Translations under genes and position numbers: made by a program
Shown here: in pieces, positions 45,691 to 57,132 of the stretch
How the letters are laid out: every line of letters starts with the position of its first letter
Numbering within the stretch: the stretch's first letter is position 1
Notes under the pieces: generated by a model
Databases searched by the model: none
What the model was told of the DNA's origin: nothing
Seen by the model: only the letters and a program-made list of their open reading frames with translations
Assembly (NCBI GenBank): GCA_027924585.1
Contig: BSBM01000299.1
Coordinates: 31,720,501 to 31,784,500, forward strand
Direction: 5' to 3'
Length of the DNA: 64,000 nucleotides
From: Larix kaempferi
Taxonomy: Eukaryota; Streptophyta; Pinopsida; Pinales; Pinaceae

Positions 45691-46059
45691 GAAAAATATG
45701 AGGTCGAAGTGATAAACAAACCTTCCATCCCAGACAATTCTAAGTATTGGCAAGTGTTTGACGACGATCTGCAAATGAAAAGATTTCTAGAACTGTCTCA
45801 TGAGTTCGCTAATGTCCAGATTGATGCGGAAAATGAAAACGTAGAAGGCCTAGTAGACCATGCACTGTTAGAAGATGAGGAAAAACGAAACGTGGATTGG
45901 AAGGATAAGTTGGGAGGCAAAGACATTGTCCAATTAAAGAGCAACTATATTCCTAAAGGACTAATACCTATGTAAAAACTCTTTGATCAAAATGATGTGG
46001 CAAAGAATCCAAAATTTGAACCTCCCAAAGACACTGTGGAAGATTAGAATCTGGGTACC

Positions 46060-47160
46060 CAAAGGGAGCCTCGGATGGTGAAGTTGTCTAAGAAGTTGAA
46101 TGCCAGAAGGAAGGTGTAGTATGTTGATTTGATGAAAAAGTATGCAGCTACCTTTGCTTGGAACTACGAAGAGCTGAAAGAATATGACACCTCAATAATC
46201 CATCATTCTATCCCAATCCGGCCTGGGGAAAATCCTTTTAAGCAGAAGTTAAGGAGGATGAATCCAAAATTGGTACCTGTAATTGAAAAGGAGATTAGAA
46301 GGTTGTTCAATGCAAAGATCATTGTCACTTTGAGATTCTTTCAGTGGGTAGCTAACCTAGTTCCCGTGAGAAAAAAGAATGGAGAGATTAGGATCTGTAT
46401 AGACTTCAGGAATTTGAACAAAGCTTCCTTAAAGGACAATTACCCCTTCCCCAAAATGGAACACATCCTGTAGAAAGTAGTGGGAGCAGAAAGGATTTCT
46501 ACAATTGATGGTTTTTCTGGATACAATCAGATCAAAGTTAGCCTAGAGGATCCAGAAAAGACTGCTTTTACCACCCCGTGGGGCACTTTCATGTATGCTA
46601 AGATGCCGTTTGGATTGATGAATGTTGGAGCTACCTTTCAGAGAGCGATGGACATTGCCTTCGCTGAATAGAAAGATAAGTTTGTGGTGGTGTACATGGA
46701 CGACATAACAGTATATTCAAGGTCTAATGATGAGCATCTAAAGCATCTAGAACAGGTCTTTAAGAAATGCATAAAATATGGTATATCCCTCAACCCGAAG
46801 AAATCTCACTTCACTTTAGAAGAAGCTAAACTCCTGGGACATATTATTTCTAAAGAAGGTATTACGATTGACCTTGAGAGTGTTAGTGTGATCCAGAAAG
46901 ATGGAGAACCCAAAAGCAAAAAGGAAGTGAATTCTTTCATTGGGAAAGTAGGTTTTCTGAGAAGGTTTATACCTAGTTTTGCTGAGATTATGATGAATAT
47001 CACTAATATGCTGAGAAAGGAGAACCAGATAAGGTGGACTGAAGAAACTAGAGAGTCTTTCAAGAGTATCAAAAATGCTATCACTGAGGCCCCTGTGTTA
47101 GCCAGCCCTGATTTCTCTAAGGATTTTTTTATTTTTTCTTATGCTTTTGAGCATATAGTA
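46060..47160 (+). pseudogene. E7 reverse transcriptase
   Basis: YAATFAWNYEELKEYD is the Tat-type lead-in. RT blocks follow: RMNPKLVPVIEKEI, WVANLVPVRKKNGEIRICIDFRNLNKAS, TIDGFSGYNQIKV, FGLMNVGATFQRAMD and catalytic YMDDITVYS (46693-46719). Stops: TAG at 46471 and TAG near 46669. The tail reaches FIGKVGFLRRFIPSFAEI and the start of native RNase H before the first frameshift. Confidence 0.95.
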
Positions 47161-47640
47161 GCAAGAGTATTGTGCAGAAAAATGGTCAGAACGCAGAACA
47201 GCCAATTGCGTTTTTCAACAAAGTATTAAAGGATGTGGAATTAAAATATGATATCATGGAGAAACAAGCTTATGCTTTAGTCAAGTCATTAAAATATGTT
47301 AGAGTCTATATTCTCCATTCGCACGTCATTTCTCATGTCCCAGATAGCGCCGTAAAGGGCATCCTCACCCAGGCTGATCCAGAAGGGAGAAGAGCAAAGT
47401 GGATATCTGTGCTGCTGGAATATGACCTATAGATAAAGCCTACTAAGCTGATAAAAGGGAAAGGATTAGTGAAGTTGATGACCCAAGCTAATTATGACTC
47501 TTTGCAATTAAAATTTTTAGACTCTTTATGTCAGCTAGACATAGGACCACATATAAAAACAGAGTTTTCTGCGTCCCCTTGAGTGTTTATGTGTTGCAAA
47601 ATATGCAGGCTCTAGCAGGATTAAGTAAGAGCAGGGCCAA
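47130..47640 (+). pseudogene. E7 native RNase H and linker, frameshifted
   Basis: The frame moves at about 47165-47225: PIAFFNKVLKDVELKYDIMEKQAYALV continues in the next frame and ends LLEYDL with a stop at 47430. A second shift leads to the integrase frame near 47528. The first catalytic Asp appears lost (SYAFEHIV where S-x-D is expected). Confidence 0.85.
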
Positions 47641-48817
47641 AGATGTAAAGTTAAAGGCCACAAAATACTGTATCATGAATCAGTTCTTGTACTGGAAGGA
47701 TCCTGGGGGGTTACTACTCAATTTCCTGTTGGAGGAAGAAGCCACTCATACCAAGAGAGAATTTCATAAGGTAGATTGTGGTGGTCATCATTCTTGAAAA
47801 GTCACTGTGAACACGATCTTGAGGGATGGTCTCTATTGTCCCACCATGTTCACAGATGTGTATAAAGAAACAGTAACCTGTCACCAATGTCATATCTTCG
47901 AGGGAAGAAGGAAAGTTGTATCGCTACCCCTTCACCCAATCATAGTAGAAGCTCCTTTTCAACAATGGGGACTGGATTTCATCAAGGAGATAAACCCTAA
48001 CTCGTTTGGGCAGCACAGGTGGATATTGAAGGCCACGAACTATTTCACTAAGTGGATAGAAGCTATACCTACCAAGAAGGAAACATAAAACATTATTATG
48101 GACTTTCTGGAGGATAATATCCTATCTAGGTTTGGTTGCCCCAAAAGGATCGTGACTAATAATGCGCCTACATTTTTTTCTAAGAATATGGTTAATTTAT
48201 GCCACAAATATCATATCAGTCTAAACCACTCTACAGCCTATTACCCCCAAGGAAACGGTCTGGCAGAATCCTCCAATAAAAGCTTAATAAAGATCATAAA
48301 GAGATTATTGGAAGAAAATAAGAGGGCATGGCACACTAAACTGAAGTATGCCTTGTGGGATGATAGAATAAGCACTAAAAGGGCCATCGGAATGTCCCCA
48401 TTCCAGTTGGTGTATGGAGCCGAAGTGGTTTTTCTAGCTTCATTGGGGTTACCGGTTATGAGGTTACTGCAAGGTTTAGAAGAAGAGCCGAATCATATGC
48501 AAAGGTGAGTGAACCAGATAATTGATTTAAATGAATTAAGAACTAAAGCCTATGATAGAGTGCAAGGACATCAAGAAAAGATGAAGGAAGCATTCGATAA
48601 GAAGATTAAGGAAGATCAATTTCAGGTGAATGACCTGGTTCTGAAATGGGACTTCCCGAGAGAAGACAAACATGGAAAATTCGACCACATATGGATGGGT
48701 CCATACATTATTGCCACATCCAGAGGAATAAATTATTTCATACTAGAGGATCAAGATGGATCTACCTGGTCAGAGGGTCCAGTTAATGGAAGATTCTTGA
48801 AACATTACTTGTCCTGA
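47640..48817 (+). pseudogene. E7 integrase
   Basis: Zinc module: His in EFHKVDCGGHH, then Cys in TVTCHQC. Core: Asp in WGLDFIKEI; the second catalytic residue is Asn in IVTNNAPTFF where T-D-N-G is usual; Glu in GLAESSNKS. The C-terminal part DRISTKRAIGMSPFQLVYGAE and FDHIWMGPYIIA resembles Tat integrases. Stops near 47797, 48089 and 48506 in one frame. Stop TGA at 48815. The 3' non-coding part then runs to 49128. Confidence 0.95.
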
Positions 48818-49128
48818 GCAATGGTAGGTAACCCATGTACTATAGCCTGTATGTATACATTTTCCTTATGTTTCTAATTGTTTTGATATTTTGATGACAG
48901 AACCAAACGAATATGAATCCCAGAGTAGATACCCTAAGAACCGAAAGGTAGCCATGGTCTCTGTTGTTTTGGTTATATTTAGTCAAGGGTGCAGTAATGC
49001 ACGATTTATGATTTAATTTTTAAGAGAATTTCTCCCCCGGGATTAGAAATGCCCAATGGATCAGGCACTTGGTATACGGGTGTTCTTCGCTACCTCGCTG
49101 GGAGGATAACATCCCCATTAGAGACAGT
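48818..49128 (+). other. E7 3' non-coding region
   Basis: About 310 bp from integrase to the 3' LTR with no gene. TTAGAGACAG just before the LTR is only weakly purine-rich, so the polypurine tract is not certain. Confidence 0.7.
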
Positions 49129-51709
49129 TGTTAGCACTCAAAATTGTGTTGAATGACATGGCATCTTTTGGCGTGGGTGGAAAAGACCTCATGAACATCA
49201 AGACCTGAGTGGATAATCGGCTCTCGGACTACCTCCCCTGAGATCGAGGAGTCGGAGTTCAGCATGGTAGGGAACAGTTCAAGGAATGAAGCAGTCGGTG
49301 GTTTTTTAGAGGTCATAAGGTAAACAAACATGCTAAACGCACCAGAAATAAGCAAAGTAGGCAATGACGGCTGAGATGGAATACCCCGAAGATCGACAGT
49401 CCCGAGCCCATTGCGCGAACAAAGATGCAGGCAATATAACATAATGAGCGGGTGGTAATCGCTGGGGAAGTGAGGAAATCAATTGACGGTGGAGATCGGC
49501 GTATGGGAAGATCTATGATGCACAATCTTCGTGCTAATCCAACAAGTGCGAAACATGTCATGTTTCAAATCGCCGTGGTCGCATTATGCATCGCGCAACA
49601 ATCAACGGCATAGATTCTCCAAGGGAAAATCAAAGGCCCGAGATCACCACGCTGATTTTTCTCGCTGGTAATTTAATCGCGTCTCAAATCACTGCAGTCA
49701 GCAGGGACGTTCCATCCAATAGTCAGACTTCGAACTATTTGTGATAGAAGGGGAAGCCACAGAAATAAAAAGAAAGGGGCTACAGTTTTAATCCAATCAT
49801 CGATTCCCACACGAGAAAGGGACATCTCCTCCAGAGATTAATGATGGCCACATGGGATAAGCCACCTCAGCTCGTCAAGGGTCTTTTATGTATCATCTGA
49901 AATACACAGTCGTACGTGCATTACGTCTGTCCTATCCTTAGCCATCATGATAAATCATTTGGAAGGTCTAAGTCAGAAAATCATGATAGCATAATTTGCA
50001 TGGGGATGCCGTCTCTATTGGTCATTATAAGCTTGATTCTCAGGGCCTGTAGCTTACGTCGAATCCCAAAGGATGTTGAGTTCATCTGTTTGGTTATTTT
50101 TGCATGCAAGATCACAAATATGGAGAGAGAGCAAGGATCCGAGATAATAGTTGCACCAGAACATGTGTTGTCCAAGATAATGGAGGATTATACTCTCCCA
50201 CCTCTTGTGTTTTCCAACCAAGCAGAAGAAGGTTCTGCCAGAGAATCGGAAGAGCCCGAAGCACTGCAGGAGTGTTGAAATTTGTTGCAGCAGAAAGGAG
50301 GAAAATCCCACAAGGAAGAGGATCCAGAAATCTCCTCTGATGAAGATATAATCTAGGACTGGATCCTCTCTACCGAAGAGGTACCCCCTATTTCCCCACC
50401 CAAGGAAACCTGAATGAATGTTCCTTCCGACGCTGGTGATTTTCTCGATTGGTATGATTAAGTGAGAGCCCAGAAATAGGGTGGCGGTACTCTTATGTCT
50501 TTTGCATCCCACTATCCGGCAAGTTAGTTGTCTTGGCTATACAAGTATACTCCTGGTTTCCAAGTTTTGAAGATACTCAGATGGCTAGCAAACCAATTTT
50601 TGGAAAGACAGCATGAAATGGTTCAGGGGAAAACAGAAAAATCCTCCAGTGTGTATGTATCCAGGGATTGAAGAGCTCATGGAAGAAATCTGGCTAGCAA
50701 CAGGTACATCTTTGTATTTTTGCACTTTTGTTTAAAATAGTTAGACTATGTAGAGAAGCGGCTATGTAATTATAAATGGCAGTTAAAATCTATCCCGTAG
50801 ATATTTGTTTAAGGATAGCTACAGCAAACGATGTTCGTTTTGGCTGTTAGACAGGTGTCAATTGGTTGAAACTAATTTCTGTTGAGAAGGAGCGAGTCTA
50901 GATCTCAAGGCCACCTATATATACAGTTGTAATCAGAGACACAAGGGTTGGAAATTCTTATGAGAAAGTATTTGTGTTTTGATGATCAGTTTGTAATACA
51001 TTTTTCTTGGAGCTATTTAATATAATTTGTAGAGCTTGATGCCTGCATTTTTTGATAAGGATTCCTGTGTAATCGGTCTGGTAGTCTGTACCTTTCTTTT
51101 TCCATGTGCAAATGTATTTCTATCCTTTGTTATTCCATTCTGTAATATTTCCTTCATGCTTGGATCAGGTGACAATTAAGTAGAATTCATAGAGATTATG
51201 CTCTGCTTAGCTTATTCCAAGTGTTTCACCAAATATATTCTGCTAAAGTTGATGTAGGATTCATCCTTGTTAGATGCCTTACATTGATGCACTGTTTCTT
51301 CTCTCTTTTGTTCCACAAATTAAAGCTCTTTGACTATCAACTGTTTGCTACCTTTCCCTTGTGAATGCGTTCGCTAAATCTTTGTGAATAATGTTTGCAG
51401 AACCAGTTAGATGTGACTCCATCACCCCAAATGAAATTCATGTGTTTTCAACCAAGTAACTCTTAAATCATTTTTGTTCCACAAACAGAAATCTGATCTT
51501 CTATGCATTGTCGTAATTAAACATCTTTATTGTTTGAATGCTGGTGTATGTTTTCGCTGATTGACACCTTTGAAGATTTCCAGTATTCTGTGAGTTTGTA
51601 GAGAGATCCCTCTTTGTTTATGTTTGATCAGAAGCGTAAACCAAAGATTGGTTAGTGGTTACCCGAGATTACCCTCTTTCATCCTTGGGGGTCAGTTTTG
51701 GTGTTAACA
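49129..51709 (+). repeat. E7 3' LTR (2,581 bp)
   Basis: Partner of 40046-42625. TATA at 50916-50923. It contains the better-preserved LTR ORF at 50120-50479. Confidence 0.95.
50120..50479 (+). pseudogene. LTR-embedded ORF of E7, 3' LTR copy (119 codons)
   Basis: Begins MEREQGSEIIVAPEHVLSKI and continues EDYTLPPLVF, EEGSARESEEPEAL, then TGA for TGG (near 50276), SSDEDII, TAG for CAG (near 50354), DWILSTEEVPPISPPKE, TGA for CGA (near 50411), DAGDFLDWYD, TAA for CAA (50459) and VRAQK, with a TAG shared by both LTRs. Each private stop can arise by one C to T or G to A change and is open in the other LTR, so the frame was open when E7 inserted. The product would be acidic, about 13 kDa. It is upstream of the TATA box, so only the 3' LTR copy would be in genomic RNA. 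Function unknown. Confidence 0.6.
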
Positions 51710-51714
51710 CGGGG

Positions 51715-52491
51715 TAAGGGGTATCAGTTCTTAATGGTCATTTTATTAAGCTGACGGTAATCGATGCACAATCGCATGGTACCGTGTTTCTTTTTAACGA
51801 AAGTTACTGGTGCTCCCCAAGGAGACACACTTCGCCTTATGTAGTTTTTACCTATTAATTCTTTCAGCTGAGAATTTAATTCATTTAACTACGGAATATT
51901 CATCCTGTAGGGAGCCCTTGAGTTTGGTACCGCACTTGGTACTAACTCAATGGTGAAATCAAGTTCTCTTTTCGGAGGTAATCCTGGAATTTCTTCCAGG
52001 AATATGTTAGAAAAGTCCCTAAGGATGGGAATATCCTCCAGTTTTACCTTGTCTTCTTTAGATGAACACTCATCATTAATAACATTAACATCAAACATTT
52101 TACAGCCCTTTTTGGTAGCTCTCTTAACTTGTAATGCAGAAATTTGTCTTACTGAAATATTTCTATGAATTCCTTTTACTATTTCAGTTTTACCTTCATT
52201 ATTCAGACAAGTAAAATATTTCTCATAACAATTAAGCACTACTCTATGTTGTTCAATCCAATCCATTCCAATCAACAAGTCATATGACCCTAAGGGTAAA
52301 ACATTCAGATTAACTTGGGTTTTCAGCTGATTAAAAAATACATCAAAATTTTTAACAAAGTCTATAACCTTTCTTTTAGTGCCTGTTGCTAGCTGAACTA
52401 ACAAAGAATTATCAAACTTTTCTATTCTTAACTTGCAATTTTTCACTAATTCAGGTGAAATGTAGCTCAAAATTGCACCTGGATCTATCAA
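51715..52491 (-). pseudogene. gypsy-A protease and RT N-terminus
   Basis: Minus strand from 52491: MIDPGAILSYIS (protease active site, D-P-G-A), then LPLGSYDLLIGMDWIEQH (second protease half), FSNIFLEEIPGLPPKRELDF and PYRMNIP (RT lead-in), a stop near 51886, then [25 protein letters not shown] to YPLPR at the E7 junction. One further stop lies just before YPLPR. The 200-residue stretch 51889-52491 is open. Confidence 0.93.
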
Positions 52492-52503
52492 AATAAAAAT
52501 AGA

Positions 52504-53790
52504 TCAGTTTTGTAGCATACCTTCGATTTCGACCATGGACGTTTGATGGTCTGCTTGCCGATTTTCCAGCTCTGCATTTATCCTTGGCATTTCTCCTGCC
52601 ACATCACCAACTATTGGTTCTGCTTGTATGCTATGAATGTTGTTGACTGTCCTTTTGTTGCGTGGGCAATCTACTCTCTTATATGCTCCGCCGCAATCAA
52701 AACATTTCATAGGTCCTTTCTGTTCAGCATACCTGGTGTTGTTATTGTTATTAGGTACATTTCTGGCAGCAGTAAAATTCTGTGGTGCATTACTCCTATA
52801 ACTATTATTACTTGGAAAATTTCTGTTATTAAAACTTTTCTTAAAAATTCCAGAATTTTGATTAAAACTCTTCTTTTTGTGATCAAAATGATTAGGATTA
52901 TTACTCTTTCATCCAGTTGTTCCATCTCTTTTTCTGTTTTGATCAAAATAGAATTTAGCTTTTCTCATAGCCTCTTCCAGAATGGAAGGGTTATCATACT
53001 CGATTCTTGTCTTTTATGTTGTATGATAGAGCTTAGAAACCTTTGTACTTTAAGCTTCTCTTCAACCATGTAAGGTACATACCTTAGTAAACTGAGCAGC
53101 TTGCTGCACAAGTCCTTCATGTTCATAGTACCCAATTTTAAATCATAAAACTATTTTGACTTATATTCAAAGTACTGTTCAGACAAGAACTTTTTCTTAA
53201 ATAACTTTTTAAACATACTCTAGGTTACACCTCTTTCCTTTATGCTCTTTATCCTTTTAAGATCCTACCACCAAATATCTACCTTTCCGGTCAGATTGTA
53301 AATAGCCATATTGGATTTTAACTAAGAAGAGTAGTCATAAATATTAAAATACTTCTTCATTCCAGATAGCCATGCTTCAGCTGTCTCACCGTTTTCACCT
53401 TCGCCATTAAAAGTTGGTGTCTTTTAAATATTTTTAAACTCCCCAGTAATCTGTTCATGATGCTTACGTTTTCTCTTTTTAGAACATCAATCACTGTTAC
53501 TGCTGTCATGATCAGAATTACGATTACTTTGATCAGATTCAGATGATGAGTTACTATTACTTTTACCATTCCTTGCTTTCTTGTGTTTATGCTTGTGGGA
53601 CATTGTCACAGAATCGGACTTCATTTCTAATTTTTTGCCTCTTTCATCATTATGACGGTTCTCCCTCAAATTCTATTTTAACTCCTCCTATACCTTCATA
53701 ATCCATTCATTCTCTTCTTTAATAGTTCTTAACTCGGATTTTAAATCCTGTACAGTACATAGTTTTGTAGAAATTTCTCCCTACAGATAG
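52504..53790 (-). pseudogene. gypsy-A gag
   Basis: Assembled from three frames on the minus strand: coiled-coil-like LKSELRTIKEENEW (about 53740), a basic/serine stretch MSHKHKHKKARNGKS, the gag core FNGEGENGETAEAWLSGMKK and MAIYNLTGK (about 53300-53420), and the zinc knuckle CFDCGGAYKRVDC (about 52665-52705) in which Tyr replaces the His of the CCHC pattern. Many stops and at least one frameshift. Start not certain. Confidence 0.85.
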
Positions 53791-54127
53791 GTAGAAACTC
53801 TCTTAGGTTAAAGTAGACTTTAACTGAATCTAATCTAAGACAAAAGATAACAAATGCTACCTTGAATTCCTAGATCTAAACAGACATTTCAAGATTAAAC
53901 TACTGAAAGAAATGGAAGAGATCTAACTAAACTTCAATTCAATTGCTCGTCCTAATGGTCGCTCCAATTTCCAAGTCTTCGCGAATGAACCTGTCAGAAT
54001 GAAAACAAGATACAAGCATATACGATTCTCTAGCAACTTGAAATATGAGTTAGAATCTAAATCTATAACAGATACAAATCATATAATTGAAACAAAATCA
54101 ACACACATGATTTGGGAAACAAGACAA
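53791..54127 (-). other. gypsy-A leader between primer site and gag
   Basis: About 340 bp, AT-rich, no gene seen. A plus-strand ORF at 53999-54214 overlaps it and the LTR and looks like chance. Confidence 0.6.
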
Positions 54128-54144
54128 GTTATGCTCTATTACCA
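54128..54144 (-). promoter_or_regulatory. gypsy-A primer binding site
   Basis: Minus strand TGGTAATAGAGCATAAC; the canonical initiator-Met site is TGGTATCAGAGCAT, two mismatches. It lies three bases from the LTR end. Confidence 0.8.
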
Positions 54145-54147
54145 ACT

Positions 54148-54740
54148 TGAAGTCACTTACAATGGTTACTTGATATCCAAGCCAACTCCCATCTCCAAGT
54201 GCTTTCTCCTCTAGCTATCTCCACAAAGATTCAAGATCATAAGTTTGATGTCTCCAAGAGTCCTCCCCTTTTGCTCATGGAATGCCTCTCTCTTATAGTG
54301 TGTAGTAGGGTTAACCATCAAGAGAGAAGAATGGATCTTGGGAATGTTTAGTGGATCAGGCCCACTAATCTAAGAAGGTGAGTTAGGATCAAATCAGGGA
54401 TACCAATCCTAAAAAATCTCTCGAAGATCAAGATCCCACAAGCCATGGAAAAAAGGCTAAAAAGGGAGTACCGCACCTCTTAAACTGAGCATAGCGTAGT
54501 AGTACCACGTGGCAGAGAAAGAGCATAGCGTGGTAGTGTGGACTATCGCGCACCTAAGCTAGAGAAAGGCATGGTAGTGTAGGTATATGAAGTCTCAGCT
54601 AGGTTGATTCTTGATAGGATAGGTTTGTCTTCAAGGATCACTCATCATTTTTCTCTTCTGGGTGTTTTAAGTAGTAGGGGAAGTGTCGTCAACTATTTTT
54701 ATGGTGAATATGCAACACTGTGAAATATGGAGGTATAACA
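54148..54740 (-). repeat. LTR of 593 bp, assigned to gypsy-A as its 5' LTR
   Basis: Minus strand TGTTATACCTCC...GTGACTTCA; one copy only in the window. The primer site on its left ties it to gypsy-A. On its right, however, the sequence reads CACTTTAGGGGGCATC on the minus strand, which looks like a polypurine tract directly before an LTR start and would suit the 3' LTR of gypsy-E. Doubled AGCATAGCGT(A/G)GTAGT units at about 54488 and 54525 lie inside. Confidence 0.7.
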
Positions 54741-56720
54741 GATGCCCCCTAAAGTGTGAGGTCAGAAGGGACTGATGGCCGAAAGAATTTACAAATACTG
54801 TGCGGAGATAGCATCGAGGAGAGCAACAAGGAGCTGAAACAGAAACAAAATGTTAGATATACCATCGAGGCGGGCATTCCCATGCTCGGAAACAATTGAC
54901 TCAAAGCATGGATGTCGACCAATACATTGCAGATCCATGAGTACTGAGATGATATAGACTGTAGACAATTCATGGATACTATGAACAAGCGTAGATCCAT
55001 GAGACAGTAATGACATAGCCACGACCAATACAAAAGTGGATCTGTGTGAAAATATAAAGGACATCTCCATCGCAACCTAGACGCAATCAAGATAGAAAGG
55101 TGCACCCAGGGTCTTCTATTCAATCGCAAATGATACGAATCTATCCATGTGATTACAAGGTGTTGAAGTCGAACATGGTAGAAACCATTCGATTACCAAT
55201 GAATGATGTGAACCGTTAACAAATGTGAGGGAAATCACCAATGATGACAATGATCCCCAAGGTATATGTAGTACATCTCAACGAAATGCAAATGAATGGG
55301 TTGATGTCGAGCATTCGAGAGATCGTTCAATCAGAGGTCAATGATGTAAAACTACTGTCGAACATGAGGAAACCTGCCATTGAGGCATGCAGGTACCAAG
55401 GTACTAATGGTTGATCCCTAAGTCCAATTCCCAGATAGTGATTTGACATCGATGGGAATAGACTCATCGAAGGTGGGACATAATGATTCCCACATCATCG
55501 ACATGAAATTGGAACGAAAATATAGGATGGGATGATAGGACATGTACTAACACAACGAAGGTTTGACACAATGAATGACTCTGAACAATACAACCCTTTG
55601 AACATATAACAGCATGCAAAAGGACTTGGCAGCAGGGATTATTGATAGCAGGGGATAGACACCAAACGAGTAGGCTCATGGCCAGAGAGACGACTCAGGA
55701 TGATGACCATAACTCAGCGAAAATAGATACCCAAAATAGATAAGGGACAGACGCATGCCATGTTCAAAGGTGGCGACTAACAAGCTGCCAAAATAAACTC
55801 GACTTGTTTCCTATATTCCCCCGACATGATAGATGAGTACCTCTTCGCTATTTTTCGAGCTTGAAGAGGATAACAGATGCTCGGTATAGCTCATCTCATA
55901 GATGAGTCCAATCTCACATGTTTTACGAACCTGAGGAAGGAGGGATTCGTCCCAAAGTGGGTCTTTCGATGTCAAATTTTAACGAGTCCAAGGAAGGAAA
56001 AATCGGTAGTTTTTCACATTTAGAGAGCCTGAAAAACTTAAAGAAGGCTCCAAAGTGTACTTTTTCGTAAATTTAGTCCCTCGATCCCGAAAAAGTGTAA
56101 AACAATTCCTGAGAGAACTCTCCCAGCCAAAAATTGACCGAGGTATACCTTTCTCATAAATAGTCTAGACGGGCCAAAAAAGGGGTAACCTATCACCGAA
56201 TAGATTACCCTTTTAAATACTTTTACAAGTGTGAAAGAGTCAAGATCACTTGGCAATCTTTTCAATTTTAGAGAGTCTAAAAAGAGCTTAACTATGGACT
56301 CCAATGGTCTTTTTCATAATTTTTAATTATTCTGGTCTGAAAAAAGAATAAAATATAACTAGGATAATACTTTCCTCATCGTTTAACGAGCATGAGTAAA
56401 GCTGACTAAGCTCGAAACCATTTACTTAAGTTTGACAAGCGCGACACGGGTGTAAAAGCGCTTGGAATCTTTTTCAAGTTTTAATCCAGAGCACGAAAAA
56501 GATAAAGTAGGCTCAGAATGAAGGTCAAACAATAAATGAACGCCAGTGTAAACATTTTTTAAAGGAGACCCTGTCAACAAATGCTCATGGAACCAGATAT
56601 TAGTAATGTGAAATGGGTTTTAATTTAACCAGATAAAATAATGAGTAAAAAATAAGTGAAAAAGTTATATTAAGGATGGGTAAATATGGAAAGTTACCAT
56701 TTCACTTGTGCATTTGCCAA
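54741..56720 (-). other. 3' non-coding part of gypsy-E (or flanking DNA), no gene seen
   Basis: No protein domain. Degenerate units around TTTAGAGAG(C/T)CT(G/A)AAAAA occur at about 55990 and 56265, with a related one at about 56470, spaced 210-270 bp. ORFs of 70-126 codons here lack similarity to known families and overlap each other in different frames. Confidence 0.5.
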
Positions 56721-56809
56721 AAGAGGATATTTTACCCATTGAGGAGCAAAAACTTCAAGAGTTCATATCTGGAGATCTGGAGCATCGTTTCAATAGCCGT
56801 ATGCGCCAG

Positions 56810-57132
56810 GTAAGAGCTTTCAAACCCCTCTTTCATTTCATATATGAATAACTTGATTTCAGTAGGGAATTTTTTTTTTTGGGCGAGCCCTATTAGGCAA
56901 TTTTTGCCTTCCATAGTACCGTGCAGGAGCTATATTGGGAAGCGCGGTACTGTGCAATAGTACCGCGCTGTAGGGTTAAACATGGGCACGGTACTGTGCA
57001 GTACCGTGTAGTCACGTTTCCCCCAGGCGCGGTGGTGGTGGTTTTTAAGATGAAAAAATTGATTTTTCTCTAATTTTTTGCTAAGATCAAGTTGTTAAAT
57101 GATTAATGAATGTTTCCTATGACCTTTTGCAG
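56810..57132 (+). other. Possible first intron or promoter region of the antisense ORF, with palindromes
   Basis: CAG/GTAAGA at 56807-56811 is a near-perfect plant 5' splice site and CCTTTTGCAG/G at 57123-57133 a good 3' site. The codons just before the donor (EDILPIEEQKLQEF) look coding, but their phase does not fit the next exon, so this first intron is uncertain. Inside lies the cluster of GGTACT palindromes (56915-57020). Confidence 0.4.
56915..57020. repeat. Cluster of GGTACTG/AGTACC inverted repeats
   Basis: CGCGGTACT...AGTACCGCG (about 56944-56968) and CACGGTACTGTGCAGTACCGTG (about 56998-57019, 10-bp arms with a 2-base centre), plus a single AGTACCGTGCAGG at about 56916. Related AGTACCGCAC and AGTACCACGTG strings occur in the LTR at 54465-54520. 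Confidence 0.85.

Larger units (their letters stand above)
40046..51709 (+). mobile_element. E7: complete Tat-like Ty3/gypsy retrotransposon
   Basis: LTRs of 2,580 and 2,581 bp, a TGGCGTCGTTGCCGGGGA primer site of Tat/Athila type, and gag, protease, an extra RNase H, RT, native RNase H and integrase in that order. Gag to RT share one frame; two frameshifts lie in the RNase H/linker (about 47165-47225 and 47500-47530). LTRs differ by roughly a tenth over the first 290 bp, so the insertion is old. An unusual 119-codon frame lies inside each LTR. Confidence 0.95.

Noticed and set aside
54749-55129. 126-codon minus-strand ORF right of the 593-bp LTR
   Set aside because: Overlaps another ORF in a different frame, has no family resemblance, and lies in a non-coding 3' region.
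56725-56809. First exon of the antisense ORF ending in CAG/GTAAGA
   Set aside because: The coding-like text here (EDILPIEEQKLQEF) is in a phase that does not join to the exon at 57133, so it was not included in the gene.
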